From Mariniflexile jejuense (GTDB taxonomy: Bacteria > Bacteroidota > Bacteroidia > Flavobacteriales > Flavobacteriaceae), in contig NZ_JBHTJI010000001.1 of the NCBI RefSeq assembly GCF_042675665.1, positions 248,001 through 312,000 on the forward strand: a stretch of DNA of 64,000 bases, read 5' to 3'. Each line of letters opens with the position of its first letter. Within the stretch, counting starts at the first letter, position 1. Positions 1 to 8,961 of this stretch are shown in pieces. A program made the position numbers and the translations under genes. Below the pieces are notes generated by a model. The model was not told the DNA's origin and searched no databases. It was given only the letters and a program-made list of their open reading frames with translations.

Positions 1-757
1 TTTGTTTAGATGTTTGTTGTTAAGTTGTTTGTTGTTAAGTTGTTTTAATTACTCGAACGGATAATGTTTTTGATAGGGTTTTATTATATTTTGGAAAATC
101 ACTCCAATTGGCTATGTTGGGTTTTTGGTGTTATGTGCTGCTTTTTAAACAAATATTTGATTATCAATAATCAATTATAATATGATTGTCACTTCAAGCG
201 AGGTAGAGTGGCAATACTAGTTATTGAATTCATTATGAAGGTATCGACGACACTAGACCAGACATGTGAATTTTAATTATGACAAGTTACGGACAATAAA
301 AATAAATTAAAACAATAAACTCAAAAACTTATTTCAATGTAACAACTCGATGATTTGCTTGGTTTCTTCGAGAAGTAAATATTGTGATGTCGTTAACCGA
401 TTTTTATTACTCTTTTAGCGAATTAACTAAATTCCACGCTTTTGAATTGAAAACAATTACTAAATTTACACCATAAATACAAAATTGAATTGATTAATAG
501 CAGCATTAATTTAATTGTATAACTTAAAAAATATTTCAAACTCTCAATTTTTTGTCTATTTAATAGTATATCAATAGCATTAAAAATATTTACAAATAGT
601 TATATAAGCTTATTAATTAATTAAAATTTTTATTTATGTTCACTAGAGGGAATCATCACAAAACAGACTACTTAAAAGTTATTAGCGTTAAGCTGATGGT
701 GTTTTATTGCGCCCAATTTTTCCTTTTGGCATTACTAACTTTATATATTAAGGGTTA
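1..757. other. Long non-coding stretch upstream of the polysaccharide genes
   Basis: About 750 bases with no convincing gene. The sequence is strongly AT-rich and shows stops in all frames. It starts with a tandem 15-bp repeat (separate entry). On the minus strand, a short open stretch of about 25 codons ends at a stop at 334-336 and reads like the C-terminal helix of a small helical protein (it contains TTSQYLLLEETKQII). A frame-shifted stretch lies just upstream of it, so this may be the remnant of a decayed gene, but it is too short to name. I did not recognise a promoter with good spacing before position 758. Confidence 0.5.
11..40. repeat. Tandem 15-bp repeat, TGTTTGTTGTTAAGT x2
   Basis: Two exact adjacent copies of TGTTTGTTGTTAAGT (11-25 and 26-40), followed by a partial third copy. 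The same word family (TTGTTTGTTGTTAAG and its complement) recurs in the spacers on both sides of efp near 23.8 and 24.5 kb, so it belongs to a dispersed intergenic repeat family of this genome. Its function is unknown. Confidence 0.75.
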
Positions 758-1888
758 ATGTTAACTACAACTAAAATATATTTATCATCACCACACATGG
801 GCGGTTCTGAACAAAAATTTGTTGATGAAGCGTTTGCAACCAATTGGATTGCGCCTTTAGGTCCTAATGTTGATGGTTTTGAACATGATATACAGCAATA
901 CTTGGGCGATGATGCACACGTAGCTGTTTTAAGTTCTGGTACAGCAGCCATTCATTTAGCACTTCAATTATTAGGAGTTTCTAAAGGTGATGAAGTGTTA
1001 TGCCAAAGTTTTACATTTTCGGCATCAGCAAACCCCATCATCTATCAAGGAGCAACCCCTGTTTTTATTGATAGTGAAGTTGATACTTGGAACATGTCTC
1101 CTGAATTATTAGAAATTGCTATTTTAGACAGGATTGAGCGTTATAAAAAACCTAAAGCCATTATAGCCGTTCATTTATATGGCATGCCTTATAAGGCAAC
1201 TGAAATAAATGCCATTGCAAAAAAATATGATATTCCTGTTGTTGAAGACAGTGCGGAAGCCTTTGGAAGTTTTTACCATGGTAAAGCTTGTGGCACATTG
1301 TCTGATTTAGGGATATTATCATTTAACGGTAATAAAATAATCACAACATCGGGTGGTGGTGCTTTAATAACGCCTAACGAAACATTAAAGGATAAAGCGG
1401 TTTTTTTATCAACCCAAGCTAGAGATGCAGCAGTACATTATGAACATTCACATATTGGTTTTAATTATAGAATGAGCAATGTATTGGCTGGTATTGGACG
1501 TGGCCAAATGGAGGTGTTGGATAAACATGTTGCATTACGACGCAAAAACTTTAATTTTTACAAAGAACACTTATCAAAATATGCGTCTATTTCATTTTTA
1601 GAAGAGCCTGACGGATGTTTTTCAAACAGATGGCTTACTTGTATAAAAACAACATCTTTCGAATTAAGAGAACAGATAAGACACATTCTGTTGGAAGATG
1701 CCATAGAGTCTAGACCTTTATGGAAACCAATGCATACACAACCTATTTTTAAAGATTGTTTGCATTTTACCGATGGCACATCGGAAGCTCTTTTTGAAAC
1801 AGGACTTTGTTTGCCAAGTGGATCCAATTTAAGTTCAACCGACTTAGATAGGATTCTAAATAATATTTTAAAAACCCCCAACTTATGA
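758..1888 (+). CDS. DegT/DnrJ/EryC1/StrS-family PLP aminotransferase
   Basis: A 376-residue sugar aminotransferase that probably makes an amino sugar nucleotide for a surface glycan by transferring an amino group to a 4-keto sugar. Visible family marks are SSGTAAIH (about residues 59-66, phosphate-binding region), EDSAEAFGS (about 163-171, with the Asp that contacts the PLP ring nitrogen) and SFNGNKIITTSGGG, in which Lys193 is the expected Schiff-base lysine. The length is normal for the family. The stop overlaps the start of the following dehydratase gene by four bases (ATGA), indicating translational coupling. Dehydratase plus aminotransferase is the standard pair for making UDP-4-amino-4,6-dideoxy sugars; the exact sugar cannot be read from sequence. 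Confidence 0.9.
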   Translation: MLTTTKIYLSSPHMGGSEQKFVDEAFATNWIAPLGPNVDGFEHDIQQYLGDDAHVAVLSSGTAAIHLALQLLGVSKGDEVLCQSFTFSASANPIIYQGATPVFIDSEVDTWNMSPELLEIAILDRIERYKKPKAIIAVHLYGMPYKATEINAIAKKYDIPVVEDSAEAFGSFYHGKACGTLSDLGILSFNGNKIITTSGGGALITPNETLKDKAVFLSTQARDAAVHYEHSHIGFNYRMSNVLAGIGRGQMEVLDKHVALRRKNFNFYKEHLSKYASISFLEEPDGCFSNRWLTCIKTTSFELREQIRHILLEDAIESRPLWKPMHTQPIFKDCLHFTDGTSEALFETGLCLPSGSNLSSTDLDRILNNILKTPNL

Positions 1889-3825
1889 TTAATAATTACT
1901 TTACCTATCTCTCACAAAAATATGCTTCTAAATGGCTTGTTTTAGCCATTGATTTAGCTATTGTTTTGGTAACATTTTGTGCTTCTTACTTTATAAGATT
2001 TAATTTTACATTACATTTTGATATTCAGCAGTTTTTATTTCAATTACCTTTTATACTGGTAGTTGCAGCTTCAAGTTTTTTAATAATAGGCTCCTTTAAA
2101 AGTGTTATAAGACATACGGGGTTTACTGATGTTGTTAACTTATTTAAGGCTGTTTCTTTAATGGGTATGTTTACCGTTTTGGTTGTATTGGCTAACAGAG
2201 AACTTCATGTGTTTCCTGAATTTACAATACCATTATCAATTTTGGTAATGCATGCCTTATTAAATTTTGTATTACTAAGTTCAAGTAGGTTGCTTTTCAA
2301 AATGATATATAATCATTTAAAATGCAAATATATTGTATCAAAACGTGTGCTTATTTATGGTGCTGGCGATTCTGGCATAGTAACCTATAATGCCCTAATA
2401 AGCAATGTTAAAGAAAAATTTGATGTAATTGGCTTTATAGACGATAATACCAGTAAAAACGGTAAATTTATAAATGGAATTTCAATTTTAAATAAATCTA
2501 AAATTAACCAAGATTTTATTGATACTCATTCTATTGATGAAATTATAGTTACATCTGAAAACATAAATAAAGATAATTTAATTAGTTTGGTAAACTTACC
2601 TGTTAAAATAACCAAAGTGCCTCCAATTGAAAAGTGGATTAATGGTGAACTAAATGTGCGCCAAATAAAACAAGTACAAATAGAAGATTTGCTTGGACGC
2701 GCCCCTATACAAATAGATAATCCGAACTTAATAAATGAATTTAATGGAGAAACGATTATCGTTACAGGTGCTGCAGGTTCTATAGGGAGTGAGTTGGTTA
2801 AACAACTTTCAAACTTTGATGTTAAGCAACTAATACTTGTTGATCAAGCTGAATCGCCACTATACGATGTACAGCAGGACTTGATAAGAAACGGTAAATA
2901 TAAATTTACTGCTATCGTTGCCGATATTCGTGATGGCTTACGTATGGATGCTATTTTTCAAGAATATAAACCAACCATGGTATTTCATGCAGCAGCCTAT
3001 AAACACGTGCCTTTAATGGAGCAATCGCCTTATGAATCGATTAAAATAAATGTAAATGGTACAAAACTTTTAGCAGATACTGCATCGCGTTACAATGTGA
3101 AAAAATTTGTTTTCGTATCTACCGATAAGGCCGTAAACCCAACAAGTGTTATGGGTGCTACTAAGCGTATTGCAGAAATGTATATTAGTTGTTTACAAAA
3201 AGAAAGTAAAACAAAATTTATAACTACCCGTTTTGGTAACGTTTTAGGCTCTAACGGTTCTGTAATTCCCTTATTTAAAAAGCAAATTGAAAATGGTGGT
3301 CCGTTAACCTTAACTCACAAAGATATTACCAGGTATTTTATGACGATTCCTGAGGCTTCCCAACTTGTTTTAGAAGCTGGTACTATGGGTAAAGGAGGCG
3401 AAATATTTATATTTGATATGGGTGAATCGGTTAAAATTTATGATTTAGCCAAAAACATGATAAAATTATCAGGTCTTAATTTTCCTGAAGATATTGATAT
3501 TAAAATTACAGGTTTACGCCCAGGTGAGAAACTTTATGAAGAACTGTTGGCTAATGGCGAAAATACTTTAGCAACCTATCATAAAAAAATATTAATAAGT
3601 AAAACACGAGAGCTTGATTATGCTACGGTAAAATCGGATATTGAAGCGTTGTGTATTACAAATCGTTTTCAAAATAATAATATTGTTATGAAAATGAAAC
3701 AGCTAATTCCTGAGTATAAATCTAATAATTCTGATTATGAGCGTTTTGATAAAAAAGTTCAAATCTATAAAAAAGTAAAATCTATTTTAACGGATAAAAC
3801 AGACAAAACTTACGGTAATGCTTAA
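1885..3825 (+). CDS. Membrane-bound NDP-sugar 4,6-dehydratase (PglF/WbpM/CapD-like)
   Basis: A 646-residue protein of the long dehydratase class, which converts UDP-GlcNAc-type sugars into 4-keto-6-deoxy intermediates. Residues 15-140 hold about four hydrophobic helices. A first nucleotide-binding domain follows (GAGDSG, about 159-164), then the catalytic short-chain-dehydrogenase domain with TGAAGSIGSE (about 294-303) and STDKAVNP (412-419). The catalytic Tyr of short members is replaced by Met (SVMGATKR, Met423 and Lys427), as is known for the long WbpM/PglF class. It is coupled to the preceding aminotransferase and should supply its keto-sugar substrate. A terminator-like hairpin overlaps its stop codon. 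Confidence 0.92.
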   Translation: MINNYFTYLSQKYASKWLVLAIDLAIVLVTFCASYFIRFNFTLHFDIQQFLFQLPFILVVAASSFLIIGSFKSVIRHTGFTDVVNLFKAVSLMGMFTVLVVLANRELHVFPEFTIPLSILVMHALLNFVLLSSSRLLFKMIYNHLKCKYIVSKRVLIYGAGDSGIVTYNALISNVKEKFDVIGFIDDNTSKNGKFINGISILNKSKINQDFIDTHSIDEIIVTSENINKDNLISLVNLPVKITKVPPIEKWINGELNVRQIKQVQIEDLLGRAPIQIDNPNLINEFNGETIIVTGAAGSIGSELVKQLSNFDVKQLILVDQAESPLYDVQQDLIRNGKYKFTAIVADIRDGLRMDAIFQEYKPTMVFHAAAYKHVPLMEQSPYESIKINVNGTKLLADTASRYNVKKFVFVSTDKAVNPTSVMGATKRIAEMYISCLQKESKTKFITTRFGNVLGSNGSVIPLFKKQIENGGPLTLTHKDITRYFMTIPEASQLVLEAGTMGKGGEIFIFDMGESVKIYDLAKNMIKLSGLNFPEDIDIKITGLRPGEKLYEELLANGENTLATYHKKILISKTRELDYATVKSDIEALCITNRFQNNNIVMKMKQLIPEYKSNNSDYERFDKKVQIYKKVKSILTDKTDKTYGNA

Positions 3826-3840
3826 GTAAGCATTTTTTTT
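3817..3840 (+). terminator. Terminator-like hairpin overlapping the dehydratase stop codon
   Basis: AATGCTTA / TAAGCATT arms at 3817-3824 and 3827-3834 are a perfect match and run straight into eight T residues ending at 3840. The stop codon TAA (3823-3825) lies in the top of the stem. The loop is very tight (two bases, effectively four if the top pair opens). It would separate the aminotransferase-dehydratase pair from the wza/wzc-like pair. Confidence 0.5.
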
Positions 3841-3866
3841 AGTATTTTCCCCCAATATTTATTACC

Positions 3867-4637
3867 ATGATTAAAATTTTTATAAACAACAAGTTCGTTG
3901 TCTTGTTTTTTGCTGCTTTATTTTCAATATCGTGTGCCACTAAGCATGATGTTGTATATTTTCAAAATGCCAAAAGTTTTGAAACCATAGTAGACACGGA
4001 TACATTTAAAGCGAAGTTAAAAATAGGAGATATTGTTAGCATTTATGTATCTACACTAGATCCAACCGTTACCCAACCTTATAATTTGATTATACAAAGC
4101 GGCAGCGGTGGTCAATTAATTGATTATTTAATTGATGTTGATGGCAATATAGATTATCCTGTACTGGGTAAAGTTAAATTGGTTGGCTTAACTACTGAAG
4201 AAGCAAAAGAACTATTTAAAAAGAAATTTTCTGAAGGTCAATTATTAAAAGACCCTGTTGTGATGATACGGGTTTTAAACTTTAGAATAACTGTTGCTGG
4301 AGAAGTTAAATCTCCTGGTGTGTATCCTGTTTCTGGTGAACGTGTATCTATATTAGAAGCCTTGGGTATGGCAGGCGACTTAACAATAAAAGGAAGACGT
4401 GATAATATTTTAGTAATTAGAGATTTTAACGGCACTAAAACTTATACCCGTATTGACTTAACAAATAAGGAAGTTTTTAATTCGCCAGTATATTACTTAA
4501 CACAAAACGATTACATTTATGTTGAGCCTAATAATTCATCCATTAGCGGTGCTTCTGGTGATTTGCGAATTGGTACTATAATAAGTATTACCTCCTTTAT
4601 ATTAACTACAGCACTTATTTTTGTTACAAGAAATTAG
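3867..4637 (+). CDS. Polysaccharide export outer-membrane lipoprotein (Wza-like)
   Basis: A 256-residue Poly_export/SLBB-type protein expected to form the outer-membrane part of a Wza-like exporter. The N-terminus is a lipoprotein signal peptide ending in SISC (Cys23). The middle contains the export-domain motif YLIDVDGNIDYPVLGKVKL, followed by an SLBB-like stretch (ITVAGEVKSPGVYPV). The C-terminus has a hydrophobic segment (about residues 236-252). Six bases separate it from the Wzc-like gene, so the two are surely co-transcribed. The length fits the short Bacteroidota members of the family. Confidence 0.9.
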   Translation: MIKIFINNKFVVLFFAALFSISCATKHDVVYFQNAKSFETIVDTDTFKAKLKIGDIVSIYVSTLDPTVTQPYNLIIQSGSGGQLIDYLIDVDGNIDYPVLGKVKLVGLTTEEAKELFKKKFSEGQLLKDPVVMIRVLNFRITVAGEVKSPGVYPVSGERVSILEALGMAGDLTIKGRRDNILVIRDFNGTKTYTRIDLTNKEVFNSPVYYLTQNDYIYVEPNNSSISGASGDLRIGTIISITSFILTTALIFVTRN

Positions 4638-4643
4638 TTTATT

Positions 4644-7034
4644 ATGACAGATTCGAATAATTTATCTAAGCTTAATACCTCAAATCCATTTAATTTAAAA
4701 AAAGCCGCTTCAATATATTTAAAGCGTTGGTTTTGGTTTGTTTTAAGTGTTTTGATTTGTTTGGCACTTGCTTTTACAAAACTTCGCTATACTGCACCAT
4801 CTTACTTAGCAACAGCCAAAATTATGTTGTTAAGTGACACCGATTCTTCAAGTCCTGATGCTATATTTAAAGATTTACCTTTTTTTGCTGAAAAAGAAGA
4901 CGCTAAAGTAGAGGATGAAATTGAGGTAATTATGTCTAGAGACTTTTTTCAAAGTGTTGCAAAAGAGTTACAGTTAAATATTCAGCATTTCTCAAAAGGG
5001 CGTATATATGATTCTGAAATTTATAGAAGTTCACCATTAACTATAAATTTTATAGCATCTGATTCTATTATTAATCAATTAGATTTTACTTTTCATACTA
5101 GAATAATTTCAGAAAAAGCGTTTGAATATTGGTTGCATGAAGAAGAAACACCTAAAACAATAGCTTTTGGAGAAAAAATACCAACTGCGTTTGGAGGTAT
5201 GATAATAACCCCAAGTTCTAACAATATTAAAAATAGTTTAGGAACAGATACAAGAACTCAAATTTCATCAATTAGTTCTGTTGCTGAATCTTTAAAGCGA
5301 CGTGTTACTATTTTTCAAGAAGTAAAAGGTTCTAAAATTATAACCATTTCCATACAAGACCCAATTGTACAAAAAGCAAAAGATATAGTAAATACTTTAA
5401 TTGCTAAATACAACGAAGCAGCCTTAAAGCAAAAAAATATAAAATCTATAAATACATCAAAATTTATTGATAATAGGGTTGAATTAATAGCTAAAGATTT
5501 ATTAGGTGTTGATGATAGCATTGTACGTTTTAAAACAGGCAACAAAGTTACCGATGTAGCCTCGGAAGCTGGTCAATTTTTAACCACAAGCATGGCTAAT
5601 GAGCAAGAGTTGGAAACATCAAGAATGCAATTACGCCAACTTAATTACATGGATTCTGCATTGGGTGAAGCAAACTCATATACACCAATTCCATCAAATT
5701 TAGGGTTGGGAGATCCAACCATTGTAACCCTATCATCACGCTACAACGAGTTAATAAGCGAACGAGACCGTTTATTAAAAAGTGCAGGTGAAAAAAACTC
5801 GGTAGTAATACAAATAGATCAAAGTTTACGAAGCATAAAAGACAACTTAAATAGAAGTATTCAAAACTCAAAAAAATCGCTTGGTATTCAAATTAATAGT
5901 TTAGAAAACCAATCGAGTAAATTGAACTCTAAGATATTTTCTGTACCCGGACAAGAAAGTAAATTGCGTGGTATTGAACGCAAACAAGGAATAAAAGAAC
6001 AATTGTATTTGTATTTATTGCAAAAACGTGAAGAAGCCGCTATATCGCTAACAGCAACATCGCCAAGTTCAAAAGTTATTGACCAAGCTTACAGTACGGG
6101 AAGTCCTGTATCACCAAACAAACGCATGTATTATATAGGTGCCTTGTTTTTAGGTTTTTTAATTCCTTTTGGAATTATTTATATAGGCGATTTGCTTGAT
6201 ACCAAAATACATAATAAAGAAGATTTAGAGAAGGAAATTAAAAACATGACTGTTTTAGGCGAAATACCAAGAATTAAATTAGGTTTAAAAGGCACTGAAA
6301 AATTATTGGTTGAAAAGAATGATCGTTCTATTTTATCGGAATCCTTTAGAATTGTAAGAACTAATTTTGATTATGTTAGACGAGGAAGGACTGTGGAAAC
6401 CTATGATAATGTTGTATTTGTAACATCAACCATTAATGGTGAAGGGAAATCGTTTTTTAGTTTGAATACCGCGTTAACTATGGCAAATACAAACAAACGT
6501 GTTTTATTAATAGGTGCGGATATTAGAAACCCTCAAATAGAAGCTGTTTTAAAACATGCCATTAAAACACCCGTTGATACCGTTGGTTTAACTGAATTTA
6601 TTGTAGACAAATCTATTTTGGTTGGCGAAACTATTAACAGTTATACGGTTAATGATATTAAGTTAGATATTTTACTTTCTGGAAAAGTACCGCCAAATCC
6701 TGCTGAATTGTTAATGAGTGGTAGACTTAAAGACCTTTTTGATTATGTATCAAACCAATACGATATGGTAATTGTAGATACAGCACCTGCTATGCTGGTT
6801 ACAGATACATTATTAATTAGCCAATATGCAGGTCACACAATATACCTAACACGTGCTGATTATACAGAAAAACAGGTATTAAATTTTGCTAAAGAATTGC
6901 ATGCTGATAAAAAACTTAACGGAATGATGCTTGTTGTTAATGATGTGAGTCAATCAAACTTTGGTTATGGTGCGAAGTATGGCTATTATGGCACGCCTGA
7001 AAAGAAATCGCTTTTTAAACGTATATTTAAATAA
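4644..7034 (+). CDS. Polysaccharide co-polymerase with bacterial tyrosine kinase domain (Wzc-like)
   Basis: A 796-residue inner-membrane protein that controls chain length and export of surface polysaccharide. It has a Wzz-type N-terminal domain with one membrane helix (about 28-46), a long periplasmic part with coiled-coil and GNVR-like sections, a second helix (about 495-515), then a cytoplasmic BY-kinase domain. That domain carries Walker A STINGEGKS (about 592-600), Walker A' LLIGADIRNPQ and Walker B MVIVDTAPA (about 707-715). The tail has tyrosines (GYGAKYGYYGT) suitable for autophosphorylation, as known for Wzc. Its 3' end overlaps the convergent phosphatase gene by eight bases. Kinase, phosphatase and Wza-like protein together make a complete regulatory export set. 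Confidence 0.93.
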   Translation: MTDSNNLSKLNTSNPFNLKKAASIYLKRWFWFVLSVLICLALAFTKLRYTAPSYLATAKIMLLSDTDSSSPDAIFKDLPFFAEKEDAKVEDEIEVIMSRDFFQSVAKELQLNIQHFSKGRIYDSEIYRSSPLTINFIASDSIINQLDFTFHTRIISEKAFEYWLHEEETPKTIAFGEKIPTAFGGMIITPSSNNIKNSLGTDTRTQISSISSVAESLKRRVTIFQEVKGSKIITISIQDPIVQKAKDIVNTLIAKYNEAALKQKNIKSINTSKFIDNRVELIAKDLLGVDDSIVRFKTGNKVTDVASEAGQFLTTSMANEQELETSRMQLRQLNYMDSALGEANSYTPIPSNLGLGDPTIVTLSSRYNELISERDRLLKSAGEKNSVVIQIDQSLRSIKDNLNRSIQNSKKSLGIQINSLENQSSKLNSKIFSVPGQESKLRGIERKQGIKEQLYLYLLQKREEAAISLTATSPSSKVIDQAYSTGSPVSPNKRMYYIGALFLGFLIPFGIIYIGDLLDTKIHNKEDLEKEIKNMTVLGEIPRIKLGLKGTEKLLVEKNDRSILSESFRIVRTNFDYVRRGRTVETYDNVVFVTSTINGEGKSFFSLNTALTMANTNKRVLLIGADIRNPQIEAVLKHAIKTPVDTVGLTEFIVDKSILVGETINSYTVNDIKLDILLSGKVPPNPAELLMSGRLKDLFDYVSNQYDMVIVDTAPAMLVTDTLLISQYAGHTIYLTRADYTEKQVLNFAKELHADKKLNGMMLVVNDVSQSNFGYGAKYGYYGTPEKKSLFKRIFK

Positions 7035-7773
7035 CTGAAAATGTTGTATTTGTATTAGAAATTACATGCGACATTTTTTCTGCTAACTTTTTATTTAAAA
7101 CGATATTTGATAACTTTTCAATGTGCGACAGGTTATGAACATCTGTCCCTACAAAATCGATTAAATTTTTATCGATTAAATAGTTTGCGGTTGTTTCAAC
7201 ACCTTGGCCATAGTGATTACTTACTGATAATAAATTAAGTTGAAAAAAACATCCTAAGGCCTTTAACTTATGATAGTATTCTAAATTATTATGGTAAAAC
7301 GCATAGCGTTCTGGATGTGCTAAAACAGGTTTGTATCCTTTGGTTTTTATTTTGAAAATAAGTATTTCTAAATTGATAGGCGGTTGAAAATACGACATTT
7401 CAATAAGCAAATAATTTCCTTTGAGGGTAAATAGATGCCCATCATCCAAAAGCTTTTCAAAATTATTATCCAGCATGTATTCTGCCGCAGGGTTTATTGT
7501 AATGGCTGCTTGTACCGCTTTGGGTATGTTTTCTAATAGTAATTGGTAGGCATCGCCTATACTTTCATCGGTATTAGGGTAAAAATCTTGCATAACATGA
7601 GGTGTAGGAATAAATTGCCTTACACCAAGTTCTTTCAAGCCTTTTATAAGTAATAAGGATTCTTTAATGGTTTTTGCCCCATCATCAATACCTGGAAGTA
7701 TGTGGTTATGTATATCAACAAAGCCTTCTAATAAATCTTTTAAAAATGACTTTTTAGTGAATATTTGTAGCAT
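7027..7773 (-). CDS. PHP-type tyrosine-protein phosphatase (CpsB/YwqE-like)
   Basis: A 248-residue metal-dependent PHP-domain phosphatase of the CpsB/YwqE family, which removes phosphate from tyrosine kinases of the Wzc/CpsD type. The N-terminal motif DIHNHILPGIDDGAK supplies metal ligands; further motifs are the His in PTPHVMQ, AHPERY and GTDVHN. The gene faces the kinase gene and the two 3' ends overlap by eight bases, so kinase and phosphatase are on opposite transcripts here rather than in one operon. It is probably read together with aroB, which lies 24 bases upstream on the same strand. Confidence 0.9.
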   Translation of the reverse strand: MLQIFTKKSFLKDLLEGFVDIHNHILPGIDDGAKTIKESLLLIKGLKELGVRQFIPTPHVMQDFYPNTDESIGDAYQLLLENIPKAVQAAITINPAAEYMLDNNFEKLLDDGHLFTLKGNYLLIEMSYFQPPINLEILIFKIKTKGYKPVLAHPERYAFYHNNLEYYHKLKALGCFFQLNLLSVSNHYGQGVETTANYLIDKNLIDFVGTDVHNLSHIEKLSNIVLNKKLAEKMSHVISNTNTTFSVI

Positions 7774-7797
7774 TTTAGGTAGTTAAGGGCTATGGGG

Positions 7798-8865
7798 TTA
7801 TGAGGCATAATACTTGAATGCGTTTATTATAATAGCATCATCAACCAAACAATCTATTTTTGGTTTGCCTATAGCTTCTAATAACACAAAGTTTATATTA
7901 CCATGATTGTTTTTCTTATCGTATTTAAGCAAGTCCATAATAGGTGCATATTCACTTTCATCAATCGTTACTTTACCGTAATAATCTATAAATAAACGCT
8001 TAATATCAGCTGTTAATTGTTTAGGAAAGCCAACCAATTCTGTTGAAATGTAGCAAGCTAAAATCATACCTACAACAATAGCTTCACCATGCAATAAGGT
8101 GTTTTTATTTGTATTGCTTAAAAAATAGGACTCAATAGCATGCCCAAGTGTATGCCCAAAGTTTAAGGTTTTACGTAGTTCGTTTTCAAAAGGATCAACG
8201 GTTACTACGTGCTTTTTTATCATAACCGATTCATGAATTAAGGTATCCAAATCATTTAAGGTAAGCTTCTCTAGATTTTGAAATTTATTCCAATACCCTT
8301 CATTACTAATTAAACCGTGTTTTAGCATTTCGGCTAAGCCAGAACGCATTTGGTTTTGTGGTAAGGTATTTAAAAATTGTGTATCAATAAGCACTAAATC
8401 AGGATTGCTGATAACACCTATTTGGTTTTTTAAATGTCCTAAATCGACACCTGTTTTTCCTCCAACCGAAGCATCAACCATAGATAATAGGGTAGTAGGT
8501 ACATTAACGTAAGCAATGCCACGTTTAAAAGTGCATGCTACAAAACCACCTAAATCTGTAATAACGCCACCACCAATATTAATAAGCAAGCTTTTTCTAT
8601 CGGCATTTAATTCAGAAAGCGTATTCCAAACCCCAACACAAGTGTCTATGGTTTTATTAATTTCGCCAGATTCTATTTCAATAATTTCAATAACGCTATC
8701 AGTTTCTAACTTCTCGATAAATGATGGCAAACAAAATTGGTGCGTATTTTCATCTACCAAAATAAATATTTTAGAAAAATTTCGCTCTTTAATATGCTTG
8801 TTTACAGATGTATAACATGTGTTATTAAAATGAATAGTACAGTTATTTGCTACAATAGAATCCAT
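7798..8865 (-). CDS. aroB: 3-dehydroquinate synthase
   Basis: A 355-residue shikimate-pathway enzyme that converts DAHP to 3-dehydroquinate using NAD and a metal. The NAD-binding glycine motif GGGVITDLGGF, VPTTLLSMVDASVGGKTG, and the metal-binding region with HGLISNEGYW, FGHTLGHAIE and LHGEAI are all present, so it looks intact and full length. It starts 96 bases from the divergent proline dehydrogenase gene, and those bases must hold both promoters. Confidence 0.95.
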   Translation of the reverse strand: MDSIVANNCTIHFNNTCYTSVNKHIKERNFSKIFILVDENTHQFCLPSFIEKLETDSVIEIIEIESGEINKTIDTCVGVWNTLSELNADRKSLLINIGGGVITDLGGFVACTFKRGIAYVNVPTTLLSMVDASVGGKTGVDLGHLKNQIGVISNPDLVLIDTQFLNTLPQNQMRSGLAEMLKHGLISNEGYWNKFQNLEKLTLNDLDTLIHESVMIKKHVVTVDPFENELRKTLNFGHTLGHAIESYFLSNTNKNTLLHGEAIVVGMILACYISTELVGFPKQLTADIKRLFIDYYGKVTIDESEYAPIMDLLKYDKKNNHGNINFVLLEAIGKPKIDCLVDDAIIINAFKYYAS

Positions 8866-8961
8866 GAAATATTTAACTTTTTTTTAGGCTGTGAAATTAA
8901 GGAGATTTTACATAAAATGGTAACTTAGCTGGCATTATCTTTTTACAAAATTTGTTTTTTT

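Noticed and set aside
334..440. Minus-strand remnant of a small helical protein gene
   Set aside because: Only about 25 codons are open in one frame and the join to the upstream frame is speculative. It is too short to call a pseudogene.
7140..7190. Two copies of ATCGATTAAAT as an operator related to the repeats near 59.06 kb
   Set aside because: They lie inside the phosphatase coding sequence and encode a repeated LID motif, so protein coding explains them.
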